64,000 nucleotides of DNA from Sphaerimonospora thailandensis (GCF_016863115.1 NZ_BOOG01000008.1:62001-126000), one strand, 5' to 3'; shown: positions 52,013-61,890, counted from the first letter of the stretch. Program-made: numbers and translations. Notes: generated from the letters alone by a model not told the origin.

Positions 52013-53173
52013 CTACACGTACAGCTGCTCGGCGTGATCACCTGGTCGTCCGGGGGAGCCGCACAGGTCGCGCGGATCCCGTCCGGAGGCCAGGGCCAGG
52101 CGCAGGGAGTCGGAACCCCACAGCAGGTCAAGGAACGGCTCGCAGGCGAAGTCGCCGGAGTAGAGCGCGCGCAGCACGTACAGCATGGACACGCCCGTGA
52201 ACACGGGCCGCAGCGCCGTCCGGTCGGTGACGTGCAGTTGGACGCCGCGCACCGGCGTCCCCGCGTGCTTGCCGAAGACCGGGGCGAACCACGTGTCGCG
52301 AAATCGGACACCCGGCAGGCCGAGCGCGTCGAGATCCTCGGCGAACCGCCCGTCCACGTACGGGGCGCCGATCAGCTCGAACGGCCGGGTGGTGCCGCGG
52401 CCCTCCGACACGTTCGTCCCCTCGAACAGGCCGGTGCCGGGATAGACCAGCGCGGTGTCCAGCGTCGGCATGTTCACCGAGGGCATCACCCACGGCAGCC
52501 CGGTCTCGTCGAAGTACCGCTCGCGACGCCAGCCCAGCAGGGGGACCACGTCCAGCTCGGCGCCGATCTCGCGGTTGACGAACCGGGCGATCTCCCCGGT
52601 GGTGAGGCCGTGCCGTACGGGGAGGGGGGCACGGCCGACGAAGCTCGCGAAGGCGGGGTCGAGCGGCGGGCCCTCGCACACCGCACCCCCGACGGGGTTC
52701 GGGCGGTCGAGCACGGTGAAGGGCAGCCCGAGGCGGGCCGCCGTGCCCATCAGGTCGTACATCGTCCATACGTAGGTGTAGAAGCGGGCGCCGACGTCGC
52801 TCACGTCGAACACGAGCACATCCACCCCGGCCGATGCCACCAGCTCGTCGAGTGCCCCGCCCGTCCGCAGGTAGGTCTCGAACACCGGCAGCCCCGTGGC
52901 GGGATCGGTCGCCGGGCCGCCCCCTCTATCACCCCCTCCTTCGTCTTCGCTTTCGCCGGAGCCCGCCTGGCCGGTGCCGCGCAGCCCGTGCTCGGGGCTG
53001 AACAGCGCGGTCACCCGGAAACCCGAACGCAGCAGCGCTGTTGCCGACGGGGTGAGATCGGGCAGGACTCCGGTGGGGTTGGTGACGAGCCCGACCCGCG
53101 TCCGCTCGCCACGGGGGCGGCCTGCGACCAGTTGCTCCAGGCCGGTACGAACGCCAGTCATCTGAACAGTCAT
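52013..53173 (-). CDS. namZ: DUF1343 exo-beta-N-acetylmuramidase (NamZ-like)
   Basis: The 386-residue product belongs to DUF1343, whose Bacillus member NamZ removes terminal MurNAc from peptidoglycan chains. Visible blocks are VGLVTNPTGV, LFSPEHGLRG, VLVFDVSDVGARFYTY, VLDRPNPVGG, EGPPLDP and WVMPSVNMPTLDTALVYPGT with GLFEGTNVSEGRGTTRPFEL. A disordered Gly/Glu insert (GSGESEDEGGGDRGGG) follows SPEHGLRGTG. No signal peptide is seen, unlike the secreted NamZ. Start: ATG 53173 (GGAGAG ten bases upstream) or 53161. It is divergent from murQ with only 34 bp between them. Confidence 0.92.
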   Translation of the reverse strand: MTVQMTGVRTGLEQLVAGRPRGERTRVGLVTNPTGVLPDLTPSATALLRSGFRVTALFSPEHGLRGTGQAGSGESEDEGGGDRGGGPATDPATGLPVFETYLRTGGALDELVASAGVDVLVFDVSDVGARFYTYVWTMYDLMGTAARLGLPFTVLDRPNPVGGAVCEGPPLDPAFASFVGRAPLPVRHGLTTGEIARFVNREIGAELDVVPLLGWRRERYFDETGLPWVMPSVNMPTLDTALVYPGTGLFEGTNVSEGRGTTRPFELIGAPYVDGRFAEDLDALGLPGVRFRDTWFAPVFGKHAGTPVRGVQLHVTDRTALRPVFTGVSMLYVLRALYSGDFACEPFLDLLWGSDSLRLALASGRDPRDLCGSPGRPGDHAEQLYV

Positions 53174-53207
53174 CTGAACAGAGCTCTCCGAATCCGAGGT
53201 CATCATC

Positions 53208-54126
<919 letters not shown>

Positions 54127-54134
<8 letters not shown>

Positions 54135-55200
54135 GGACGTCCTGCGGGCCGCGGTGCCCGAGGTCGCGTCGGCAGCGGTCGCCATGATCGCCGTGGGTGG
54201 GCGGACGGCGGCGGCCTGCGCGGTCGGTGAGGCGGTCCGCTACGCCGACGCCTCCGAGCGGGTGCTGGCGGACCGGCCGCCGGTCACGCTCGGCTCCGTC
54301 TTCGACATCGCCTCGATCACCAAGCCGTTCACCACGCTGGTGCTGCTGTCACTGGCCGCTGACGGGCGGGTGGGCCTGGACGAACCGGTCGCCACATGGC
54401 TGCCGAGGCATTACGGCGGCCGCCCGGAGATCACCCTCCGGCACCTGCTCACCCACACCTCGGGCCTGCCGGCGGGCCGCCGGGTGGAGAAGGAGCCCGC
54501 CCGGCTCCGCTGGGAACTCGTGCTGTCCACGCCCGCCGAGCGGCCGCCCGGGGCGCATCTCTACTCGGACGTCGGGATGATCACCGCCGGGCGGGTAGCC
54601 GAGATCGCCGGGGCAGCGCCGCTGGACGTCCTCGTCCGGGAGCGGATCACCGGTCCGCTCGGACTCACCGACACCCTCTACCACCCCGGTCCGTCGCTGC
54701 TGCCCAGGATCGTCGCCACCGAGTGCAAGACCGGGCGGGGGAGCGGCTGCGTCAGGGGACAGGTGCACGACGAGACCGCGTACGCGCTCGGCGGTGTCAC
54801 CGGCCATGCCGGGCTGTTCTCGACCGCCGACGACCTGCTGCGGTTCGGCGAGGCGCTGCGGACCGGGGGCGCCGGGGCGGTGCCACCGGCCGCGATCGTC
54901 GAGATGATCCGCGACCAGGGCGTGGGCCCCGACACCGACGCCGACACCGACGCCCCCGGCCACCGGCAGGGGCTGGGCTATCGGCAGGGGCTTGGCGTCA
55001 GGATCGGCGACCCCGCGATCGTCGGACCGCTGACCGGCGCCTTCGGCCACTCCGGCTTCACCGGAACGTCGCTGGTCGTCGACCCTGTGCGTCGTCTCAC
55101 CGTCGTGCTGCTCACCAACAATGTCCACCCGGTCCGGGGACGGCCCGGCATCCGGGAGTTGCGCACCGCCGTGGCCGCCGAAGCCCTCCGGCTCACCTAA
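54127..55200 (+). CDS. Serine hydrolase of beta-lactamase fold (AmiE/YbbE-like)
   Basis: The 357-residue protein has Ser63-x-x-Lys66 (SITK), the second triad motif YSD (146-148, for YxN) and HSG in AFGHSGFTGTSLVVDP for the KTG box. The block VHDETAYALGGVTGHAGLFS is typical of Bacillus YbbE/AmiE, an N-acetylmuramoyl-L-alanine amidase encoded next to namZ, nagZ and murQ. It should strip peptides from MurNAc. No signal peptide is visible, in contrast with Bacillus AmiE. The start is ATG 54127, eight bases inside murQ. Confidence 0.88.
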
Positions 55201-55438
55201 CCCCCCCTCCGGGTTGACGGGATGGGGGGAGGGCTTCCCTGCCGGGTGGGGCGGTCCAGTCGACCAGGGGGCCGGCCGGGATGATCCGTGCTGGGTTGAT
55301 TCGCGGGTGCGTGCCGTAGTAGTGGCGTTTGATGTGGTCGAAGTCGGTCGTGCCGCCGAACGCCGGATTTCGGTAGAGATCGCGAGCGTAGGCCCACAGG
55401 TTCGGGTAGTCCACCAGGCGGCGGATGATGAGCCGAGG
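55193..55438 (-). pseudogene. C-terminal relic of glutathionyl-hydroquinone reductase (GST family)
   Basis: In one frame the minus strand reads RRLVDYPNLWAYARDLY, then TTDFDHIKRHYYGTHPRINP, then IIPAGPLVDW and REALPPS before the stop. These are the conserved last ~75 residues of YqjG-type glutathionyl- or mycothiol-hydroquinone reductases. An in-frame TAG (55439-55441) precedes the match, and the thioredoxin-like N-terminal domain with its catalytic Cys is missing. Its last bases overlap the serine hydrolase stop. Confidence 0.75.
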
Positions 55439-55454
55439 CTACCTCGCCGGACTG

Positions 55455-55766
55455 TCAGGAGTCCTTCTGCCAGGTCACGGCCAGTTCGTTGCGCTGGCCG
55501 AACCGCTCGAGGTGGCGGCCGACCACGTCCTCCACGACGGCGAGGGACGCGGCGTCCTCCGCGTCGGCCCGCATGACGAGCCGCTCCGGCTCCGGGGTCA
55601 GCACCGCATCGCCCTTGGCGAAGACCAGCCGCCGGACCCCGTCCGGCAGCTCCTCGACCTCGATCTTCCGGCCCAGGTGGGAAGCGAGCTGCTTCGCGTA
55701 TCGCTCGGCGGCGTCGGTGACGACGAAAGCAGTGGAGCTGGGCAAGGGACCCCCATCTGTCGGCAT
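55455..55766 (-). CDS. DUF2218 domain protein
   Basis: The 103-residue cytoplasmic protein (VVTDAAERYAKQLASHLGRK, LVFAKGDAVLTPEPERLVMR, VVEDVVGRHLERFGQRNELA) has the DUF2218 pattern. In other actinobacteria these small proteins sit next to siderophore or iron-uptake genes and are SUF- or haem-related by context only. No such gene is adjacent here. The ATG has a weak ribosome site. Function unknown. Confidence 0.85.
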   Translation of the reverse strand: MPTDGGPLPSSTAFVVTDAAERYAKQLASHLGRKIEVEELPDGVRRLVFAKGDAVLTPEPERLVMRADAEDAASLAVVEDVVGRHLERFGQRNELAVTWQKDS

Positions 55767-55895
55767 TTCGGCCAGACATATCCGTCTAACTGGTACGACT
55801 GAATCCGACCGTACGCCATGTTCGGGGATTTGTCCTGTTGGCTGACCGGGAACCGGCCGCCAGGCGCTCCTGGCAGCCGGCTCCGTCCTGCTGCG

Positions 55896-57854
55896 TCAGT
55901 CGGCGATGGCGGCGGCGAACGTGCCGGCGCCGCCGACGAAGGGCAGCGTGACCGTGCTCTTCGTCGTGTCCAGGCGCAGCCTCGCGCCGGGAGCCGGCCG
56001 GATCGTGTACTCGTAGTCGCTCGACAGCAGCACAATGCCGATCCGGTGCCCTGCCGCGAACACGTAGTCGTGCGGCTGCATGTCGAGGTCGAGACGGTAC
56101 GGCGTGCCCGGCTTGACCGGCTCGGTCCGCGATATCGACTTGCGGTTCTGCGGGTCCGTCCAGCCCCTGGTGACGATCTTCGCCTTGCCGTTCTGGTCGT
56201 AGTCGACGAGCAGCGCCGTGACGTTCGCCGCCGGCTGGCCGAAGGACATCCGCAGCGACAGTCGCGGCGTGCCGCTGAGCCGTACCGGGCCGGTCAGCGT
56301 CCCCGACTTGTAGGCCAGACGGTTCGGTGAGGTCGCGGCGTCGGCGAGGGCCTGCGCCCGCTTCGACGCGTCGTCGACGATCGTCTCGGTCACCGGGCGG
56401 CCCCGGCGCGTCCTGCCGAGGGTGAGCCCGCCGGCTGCGCCGTTCGCACCGGGCGCCAGGTTGAGCGTGGTGGCCGCGCTCGCCGGGTCGGGCCACTCGG
56501 CGTACTCGACCAGCCTGCGGTCCTCACGCTGGACCAGCGCCCGCGGGTCGTTCTCCACGCCGTTCTCCTGACCCCACAGGTAACGGGTGAACCAGCGGTT
56601 CAGCACGTCGAGGCTGGGGGAGCCGCCGTGCCCGCCCTGGTGCAGGTAGATCTTGTGCGGGACCCCGCGCTCCTTGAGCGCCCCGTACCACTGCGCGGCG
56701 TGCTTGGTCTTGACGTTCCAGTCGTTGAGCCCGTGTGCCACCAGAACGGCGGCGTGGACGTTGCCGACGTCGTTCATGTAGTTGCGCTCGTCCCAGAAGG
56801 CGCTGTAGTCGCCGGTGACCCGGTCCTGTTCCTGCGCGAGCCGCTCGATGAGGCTGCGGCAGATCTGCTTGTCCGAGCGGGTGTAGACGTACTCGGCGAG
56901 CACGTCGGCGTCCTCGCCCTGGTAGCCGCCCGGGGCGACCACGGCGCCGTTCGCCCGGTAGTAGTCGTACCAGTTGGAGATCGCCGAGATCGGCACGATC
57001 GCCTCGAGCCCTTCGACGCCGGTGCTCGCGACCGCGTTCGGCAGGGTGCCGTTGTACGACGTGCCGATCATGCCGACCTTGCCGGTCGTCCAGGTCGGGT
57101 TCACCTCCCGGCCGGCCGCGTCGTACGCCCTGGCGCGGCCGTTCAGCCAGTCGACGACGGCCTTCGCGCCGAGGGTCTCGTTGCGCCCCCCGGTGGTCGG
57201 GCAGCCGTCGGACCTGCCGCTGCCCAGGGACTCGGCGTGGACCACCGCGAAACCGCGCGGCAGCCAGTTGGCCTCGTGGCTGGTGCTGATGATCGGTTGC
57301 GGCCCGGTGCCCGCGGCGGCCATCTCGTCAGCGGCCGCCTCGTCAGCGGTCGCGGCGGCCAGGCGCTCGTCCTTGGCCGGGTCGGTGGTCTTGCCGCCCC
57401 GGTTCAGCCAGCCCTTGCCCGGGCGCCGCGCCTGGTGGAGCTCGTGATCGACGTTGTGGTTGGTGACCGGGTTGCCGCCGGCGTAGTAGGGGCTGACCTC
57501 GTACACAACGGGGGACTTCAGGCCCGCGGTCTCGGTCTCCCGGAGCCGGGTGACCTCGGCGTGCACCCGGTCGTTACGACCATCCCCGTCGCTGTCGACC
57601 GGGACCTCGATCCACACCTCCTCGCGGATCCAGTCGGCCCGGTTCGACGAGAACACCGGCTGGGCCATGCCGTTCGAGAAGACCGGCCCGATCGGGCCGT
57701 CGGCGGCCGCCCCGGCGGGGGCGAGGGGGGCGGCAAGCCCGCTGAGGGTCGTCGCGGCGGCGAGACCCAGCGCGGCGGCGGCTCGACGGGCAGGTCTCCC
57801 GCGACGGGACTCGGTCAGGTCGGCAAGGGGCGTCCGCGGGCGCGGCAAAGGCAT
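55896..57854 (-). CDS. Secreted Xaa-Pro dipeptidyl-peptidase (S15)
   Basis: The 652-residue enzyme has an Arg-rich signal region (RRGRPARRAAAALGLAAATT, cleavage near AGAAA 48-52), an alpha/beta-hydrolase core with nucleophile Ser266 in GMIGTSYNGTLPNAVA, HGLNDWNV supplying the Asp and the catalytic His in HQGGHGG. A C-terminal jelly-roll X-Pro domain follows (LSGTPRLSLRMSFGQPAANV). It should release X-Pro dipeptides from peptides outside the cell. A perfect 15-bp palindrome lies about 65 bp upstream. Confidence 0.93.
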   Translation of the reverse strand: MPLPRPRTPLADLTESRRGRPARRAAAALGLAAATTLSGLAAPLAPAGAAADGPIGPVFSNGMAQPVFSSNRADWIREEVWIEVPVDSDGDGRNDRVHAEVTRLRETETAGLKSPVVYEVSPYYAGGNPVTNHNVDHELHQARRPGKGWLNRGGKTTDPAKDERLAAATADEAAADEMAAAGTGPQPIISTSHEANWLPRGFAVVHAESLGSGRSDGCPTTGGRNETLGAKAVVDWLNGRARAYDAAGREVNPTWTTGKVGMIGTSYNGTLPNAVASTGVEGLEAIVPISAISNWYDYYRANGAVVAPGGYQGEDADVLAEYVYTRSDKQICRSLIERLAQEQDRVTGDYSAFWDERNYMNDVGNVHAAVLVAHGLNDWNVKTKHAAQWYGALKERGVPHKIYLHQGGHGGSPSLDVLNRWFTRYLWGQENGVENDPRALVQREDRRLVEYAEWPDPASAATTLNLAPGANGAAGGLTLGRTRRGRPVTETIVDDASKRAQALADAATSPNRLAYKSGTLTGPVRLSGTPRLSLRMSFGQPAANVTALLVDYDQNGKAKIVTRGWTDPQNRKSISRTEPVKPGTPYRLDLDMQPHDYVFAAGHRIGIVLLSSDYEYTIRPAPGARLRLDTTKSTVTLPFVGGAGTFAAAIAD

Positions 57855-57918
57855 CGGCGGTCCTTCCTCAAGAAATCGGCCCGATTCAGGAGCCGTCTCA
57901 GGGTGGACTCGATGCTAG

Positions 57919-57953
57919 GGACACGTGTACGAAAAGTCTTCGTACACGTGTCC
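57919..57953. promoter_or_regulatory. Perfect 15-bp inverted repeat upstream of the peptidase gene
   Basis: GGACACGTGTACGAA (57919-57933) and TTCGTACACGTGTCC (57939-57953) surround a 5-nt centre. The position, 65-99 bp before the S15 peptidase start, suits an operator. The flanking gene ends are far enough away that a terminator for the SPW gene on the same strand is also possible. Confidence 0.6.
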
Positions 57954-58067
57954 TGTCTCGTTAAGCGAGAATTCCTACGATTGTCGCGAGATGCGACTCT
58001 GTAGAAGCGGCACCTTCCGCAGCGCCGGGATCGCCGCCTCGTTAGGCAGATGGGTGAGTGTCGCCGT

Positions 58068-58520
58068 TCAGTGCTCGGGGGGAGCGTGGAATCCGGCGGG
58101 CCGGCCGCGCCCGATCATGCTGAAACGCACGGTCGTCAGGCCGAGAGCCAGGAGAATCGCGCCGGTGACGACGTTGTTCGCGATCGTCCCCGCGGTGTTC
58201 GTCCCTCCTCGGATCACCCATGGCGCGATGATGGTCCACAGCCCGAGCACGGGCGCTATCCAGGAGATGCCGTGGGTGCGGCCGAACGCCGAGCTGTAGC
58301 AGAGCGCCAGCACCGCGATCGCGAGACCCGTGACCAGGTTGTTGACGGCGATCGGGCGGTTCTGGAATCCGACGACCCAGGGTGAGAGCGCGAGGTACAG
58401 CCCGCTCAACAGGGTGAGGCCGTCGGTCAGCTGTGCCGCGGGGTTCGCGCCCGCGGCCTCGTACCGCGCACGTAGCTCCAGGATGTCGGGATGTGTCCCC
58501 ATGTCGGCGCTGTACGGCAT
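58068..58520 (-). CDS. SPW-repeat membrane protein
   Basis: The 150-residue protein has four helices in two repeats, each with the SPW-type motif (LYLALSPWVVGF and LWTIIAPWVIRG) followed by an Asn-rich turn (NNLVTGLAIAVLAL; NNVVTGAILLALGL). SPW proteins are common, uncharacterised membrane proteins in actinobacteria and rhizobia. ATG 58520 has GGGAGGG upstream; ATG 58502 is also possible. Confidence 0.88.
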   Translation of the reverse strand: MPYSADMGTHPDILELRARYEAAGANPAAQLTDGLTLLSGLYLALSPWVVGFQNRPIAVNNLVTGLAIAVLALCYSSAFGRTHGISWIAPVLGLWTIIAPWVIRGGTNTAGTIANNVVTGAILLALGLTTVRFSMIGRGRPAGFHAPPEH

Positions 58521-58782
58521 ATGTCGCACCACCCTCCCGAGATATGGACTTGTAGTCAGGTTACTCCTGGTTCGTCCCTTCTTCCCGGTTTGGGGGTTTC
58601 TGATTAGAAAGGAGAGCGCAACCCGGCGTACCTCAGCGGTCGCCGGGTTCAAGGGGGCGACGGATGAACCGGATGAAGGGGAGAGTGAGGGACGCCGGCG
58701 ACGGGAGGCGTTCCTGTCCGAATGGCCTTTCTCCTGGTGCTGTGTGGCTTGGGGCGGGGGCGCCGCGATCCGGGAAGGCGGT

Positions 58783-58908
58783 TCAGACCGCCGGGGCGAA
58801 GTTGATCCGGAAGCTGGACGTCGCCAGAGCCTGGACGAGTCGCATGATCAGTGCTTCCAGGAGCATCAGAGCCGCCTTGGCGAGAACGGCGGCGATGAAG
58901 TCAGTCAT
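58783..58908 (-). CDS. 41-residue hydrophobic/amphipathic peptide
   Basis: A short frame from ATG 58908 (AAGGTG site seven bases upstream) encodes MTDFIAAVLAKAALMLLEAL, then IMRLVQALATSSFRINFAPA and a final Val before TGA. The first 30 residues form one amphipathic or membrane helix; the end is basic. The third codon positions are strongly G/C, as in real genes. Similar one-helix peptides seem to be widespread in actinomycetes, but I know no function. The region 58521-58782 before it holds no other clear feature, nor does 58909-59181. Confidence 0.6.
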   Translation of the reverse strand: MTDFIAAVLAKAALMLLEALIMRLVQALATSSFRINFAPAV

Positions 58909-59181
58909 GAGACACCTTATCGGGACGAAGCAACGTGCTATGGCAGCATGACGCATAAACCTCGCATGTAGGCGTAAAAGAGGTTACCGTGCGGTGAACA
59001 GCGCATGACCAGACGGAGACCTACCGCCGTGCATCGCGTCCCGGTGCGGCGGGGAAGCCATCGGTGCGGACGTGGTCGCCCTCCCCGCCGCCGGTCGGTG
59101 CGCGCTTCATCCGGCAAGACCCGGGAACGCGCGGATGGACCAGACAAACCGAAGCGGCCTGGTCCATCTGAGGCTGGTGCC

Positions 59182-59754
59182 TTACTTGCCGGTGGTCCTG
59201 GTACGCCCTGTCGTCGACGCCGGCTTGGTCTTCGGCTCGGCCTTCGCCGACGCCTGCTGAGCCGCCCGTGCGGCGGCTTCCCTGACCGCCTGCTCGCCTG
59301 CGGCCGACGGGCTCGGGGTAGCGGCGGCGCCCGGAGTGGAGACAGGTGTGGCGCGGGTTTCGTGACGTGGCGCACGCAGCGGAGACCACCGCTGCTCCTG
59401 CGCACGGGTCCGCTGCGCGATCATCGTTCCGGCGCCGATCGCGGCCGCCACCGGCCAGTCGATCAGTCCGAGCACCGCCAGCGCACCGAGCCCGCCGTAA
59501 TATGCGAGCCGCTCGGGTGGCGGAAGGAACGTCCGGGCGATGTCCACGGCCTGGCCCACGTCGTGGCGGCTCACATGCGGCAGTCCGATGTGCGGGAGGT
59601 GCAGTTCCGGCGGCCGTACCTGGATGCGCACGAACGGCAGGTTCAGATTGAACTGACGGCCGGGCTCCTCCGCCGCCGCGGGAGTCGTGGTCGCGGCGGA
59701 CGTGCCGCGAGACGTCTGGGTCGCCGCCTGGGGCGTCGTCTGGGTCACGGTCAT
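59182..59754 (-). CDS. Conserved actinobacterial protein with one hydrophobic segment
   Basis: The 190-residue product has a Thr/Ala/Gln-rich start, a conserved middle (FNLNLPFVRIQVRPPELHLP, HIGLPHVSRHDVGQAVDIAR, FLPPPERLAYYGGLGALAVL) with one or two hydrophobic helices, and an Ala/Lys/Thr-rich basic tail. ATG 59754 has GGGGGAGGA upstream. The basic Ala/Lys tail recalls DNA- or polymer-binding tails. Function unknown. Confidence 0.75.
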   Translation of the reverse strand: MTVTQTTPQAATQTSRGTSAATTTPAAAEEPGRQFNLNLPFVRIQVRPPELHLPHIGLPHVSRHDVGQAVDIARTFLPPPERLAYYGGLGALAVLGLIDWPVAAAIGAGTMIAQRTRAQEQRWSPLRAPRHETRATPVSTPGAAATPSPSAAGEQAVREAAARAAQQASAKAEPKTKPASTTGRTRTTGK

Positions 59755-59870
59755 GCTTCCTCCCCCGTATCGCCAAGGCTCCGATGGCGGGTCGGGGCCG
59801 ACCGACCCGTGAGGCCCACAGCGCAAAATGACCTTTCTATCCTCCACCGCCGCTGCTTGGGTTGCTCGTG

Positions 59871-59890
59871 GCAATAACGGTTATTTGCCC
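59871..59890. promoter_or_regulatory. Palindrome upstream of spo0M
   Basis: AATAAC-G-GTTATT (59873-59885) is a perfect palindrome flanked by GGC and TGCC. It lies about 125 bp before the Spo0M start and 120 bp from the divergent gene, an operator-like position. Confidence 0.4.
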
Positions 59891-60010
59891 ACTTTTGCAG
59901 ATACTGTTTCGCCTCCGTGCCTCATGGACCGTCCCCGGCGAGGCGGGAACTCCGGTCCCGCGTGGCGCGTTCTCGGCGGTAAGGAATCAGAACCACGTGA
60001 GGAGTGATCG

Positions 60011-60781
60011 GTGTTCCGCAGGCTGATGGCCGCCTTCGGCGCCGGAGTCGAGGTCGACACGGTGCTGCACGCCCCGCAGGTCCGGCCGGGGGAGACCCTG
60101 CGAGGGGAGGTGCGCTTCCGTGGCGGTTCTGACGACCACAAGGTCGACGGGATCACCATCGACTTCACCGCGGTGGTGGAGGTCGAGCGTGGTGACGGCG
60201 AGCACCACGCGACCTACGTTTTCCAGCGCGCGCAGGTCAGCGGACCGTTCGAGCTGCGGGCCGGTGAGTCCCGATCGCTCCCGTTCGCGATCCCCGTGCC
60301 CTGGGAGACGCCGATCAGCGCGATCGGGGACCGTCCCCTGCCCGGCATGCGGCTCGGTGTGGCGACAGAGCTGGCTCTCGCCGGCGCACTCGATAAGGGC
60401 GATCTCGACCCGCTGTTCGTCCAGCCGCTGCCCGCACAGGAGCACCTGCTTCACGCGCTGGATCGCATGGGCTTCGGCTTCAAACGCACCGATCTCGAGC
60501 GCGGCACGCTCAGGGGGTCGACCATGCCCTTCTACCAGGAGATCGAATACTACGCCGGCCCGGAGTGGCGCCGTCACTTCAACGAGCTCGAGCTGACCTT
60601 CATCGCCGGGCCGTCGTCCATGGAGGTCATCCTCGAAGCCGACAGACGGGGCGGCTTGCTGACGTCCGGGCATGACGTCTACAACCGCTTCCACGTTCGG
60701 TACGGTGACCATCCGGCGGCCGCCGAGCACGCGCTGCGCGACGGCCTGTCGGCCATGGCACGCCACCGCGGCTGGTTCTAG
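60011..60781 (+). CDS. spo0M: Spo0M (SpoOM) family arrestin-like protein
   Basis: The 256-residue protein has the arrestin-like Spo0M layout: LMAAFGAGVEVDTVLHAPQV, GETLRGEVRFRGGSDDHKVD, FELRAGESRSLPFAIPVPWE, TPISA and LDKGDLDPLFVQPLPAQEHL. In Bacillus it affects sporulation control; in actinobacteria it is common and its role is unclear. The GTG start follows GTGAGGAGTG. It stands alone and is convergent with the ROK kinase. Confidence 0.92.
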   Translation: MFRRLMAAFGAGVEVDTVLHAPQVRPGETLRGEVRFRGGSDDHKVDGITIDFTAVVEVERGDGEHHATYVFQRAQVSGPFELRAGESRSLPFAIPVPWETPISAIGDRPLPGMRLGVATELALAGALDKGDLDPLFVQPLPAQEHLLHALDRMGFGFKRTDLERGTLRGSTMPFYQEIEYYAGPEWRRHFNELELTFIAGPSSMEVILEADRRGGLLTSGHDVYNRFHVRYGDHPAAAEHALRDGLSAMARHRGWF

Positions 60782-60852
60782 CGACAAGCGCTCAGTGGCA
60801 ACCCGCCTAGGGAACGCGCCTCGCGGCACGCTCGCGGCTCAGCAGGTGACGA

Positions 60853-61890
60853 TCAGCGTGTTGTGATCTCGGAGATCTCGGCGAGGGCGGCGAGAGCCGC
60901 GCCGCGCGCCCCCGCCATGTCGCGATCCTCCACCAGCGCCACGGTGGCCACCTGACGCTGCTCGTCCCGCAGCAGGGTGTGCTCGCGGACCTTGCCGAGG
61001 AACCACTCCCGGAAGTGCGGCGCGGCCTCCACCACGCCGCCGCCCAGGAAGTACGCACCGGGGTCGGTGAAGTTGGCCGCGATCGTGAACAGCCGTCCGA
61101 TGGCCATCGCCTGCTGCTCGAAGACCTTGAGCGCGAGCGGGTCGCCGTTCTCGCCGTACCCGCGTAGCAGCTTGGCCGCCTTGCCGATCGGCTCGACCCG
61201 GGCGAGCTCGTGGTCGGGGAACCGGGTGAGCCAGAACGGCAGCAGGCTCTTCTCGATCCCCGTCAGCGAGGCGACACTCTCGGCGTCACCCGTGAAGCCG
61301 CAGTTGCAGGCGGGGATCGGCTGTCCTTCCTCCAGTAAGCCCTGCATCGGGATGTGGACGTGGCCGAGTTCGCCGGCCATCCCGGCGGCCCCCTTGACCA
61401 CGCGCCCGGCCTCGATGACGCCGCCGCCGAGACCCGTACCGACGATGGCCGACACCGACGCGTGGCGCCAGGCGTCGGGGCCGAAGTGGACATGGTGGGC
61501 GTACAGGGCGGCGGCGTTGCCGTCGTTGTTGTACACGACCGGCAGGCCGAGCCGATGCTCCAGCGCTCCCCGGAAGTCGAAGCCGTACCACCCGGGGTCG
61601 AGGAAGTTGGTCGCGCCCTTCGTGGAGATCACTCCGTCGGCGCTGGCCGGGCCGGGTGTGTCCAGACCGACCGCGCGGACTCGGGACCTCGCGACGCCGG
61701 TGAGCTCCAGCACGTTGTCAAGGGCGTGGAGGAGCCGGCCGACCGCGACCTCGGGGCCCTGCCGCACCAGGCTGGGCGTCTCGACCATGCGGTCCACGAG
61801 GAAGGCGCCCGAGGCGTCGAGGACCGTGGCGTTGTTGCTGGTGCCGCCGTTGTCGAGGCCGACGACGACCCAGGACCCGGGATCTGCCAT
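60853..61890 (-). CDS. ROK-family sugar kinase
   Basis: The 345-residue kinase has the ATP loop VVGLDNGGTSNNATVL, the catalytic Asp in VVYNNDGNAAALYAHH, AIVGTGLGGGVIEAG and the ROK signature GELGHVHIP. The usual zinc site CxCGxxGCxE reads CNCGFTGDAE, so one Cys is replaced and zinc binding may be altered. No helix-turn-helix is present, so it is an enzyme rather than a repressor. A glucose- or N-acetylhexosamine-type kinase is likely. GGAAGGA precedes the ATG. Confidence 0.9.
   Translation of the reverse strand: MADPGSWVVVGLDNGGTSNNATVLDASGAFLVDRMVETPSLVRQGPEVAVGRLLHALDNVLELTGVARSRVRAVGLDTPGPASADGVISTKGATNFLDPGWYGFDFRGALEHRLGLPVVYNNDGNAAALYAHHVHFGPDAWRHASVSAIVGTGLGGGVIEAGRVVKGAAGMAGELGHVHIPMQGLLEEGQPIPACNCGFTGDAESVASLTGIEKSLLPFWLTRFPDHELARVEPIGKAAKLLRGYGENGDPLALKVFEQQAMAIGRLFTIAANFTDPGAYFLGGGVVEAAPHFREWFLGKVREHTLLRDEQRQVATVALVEDRDMAGARGAALAALAEISEITTR

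Noticed and set aside
58330-58971. Plus-strand 213-codon frame over the SPW gene and the peptide gene
   Set aside because: It is antisense to two better supported genes and has no domain.
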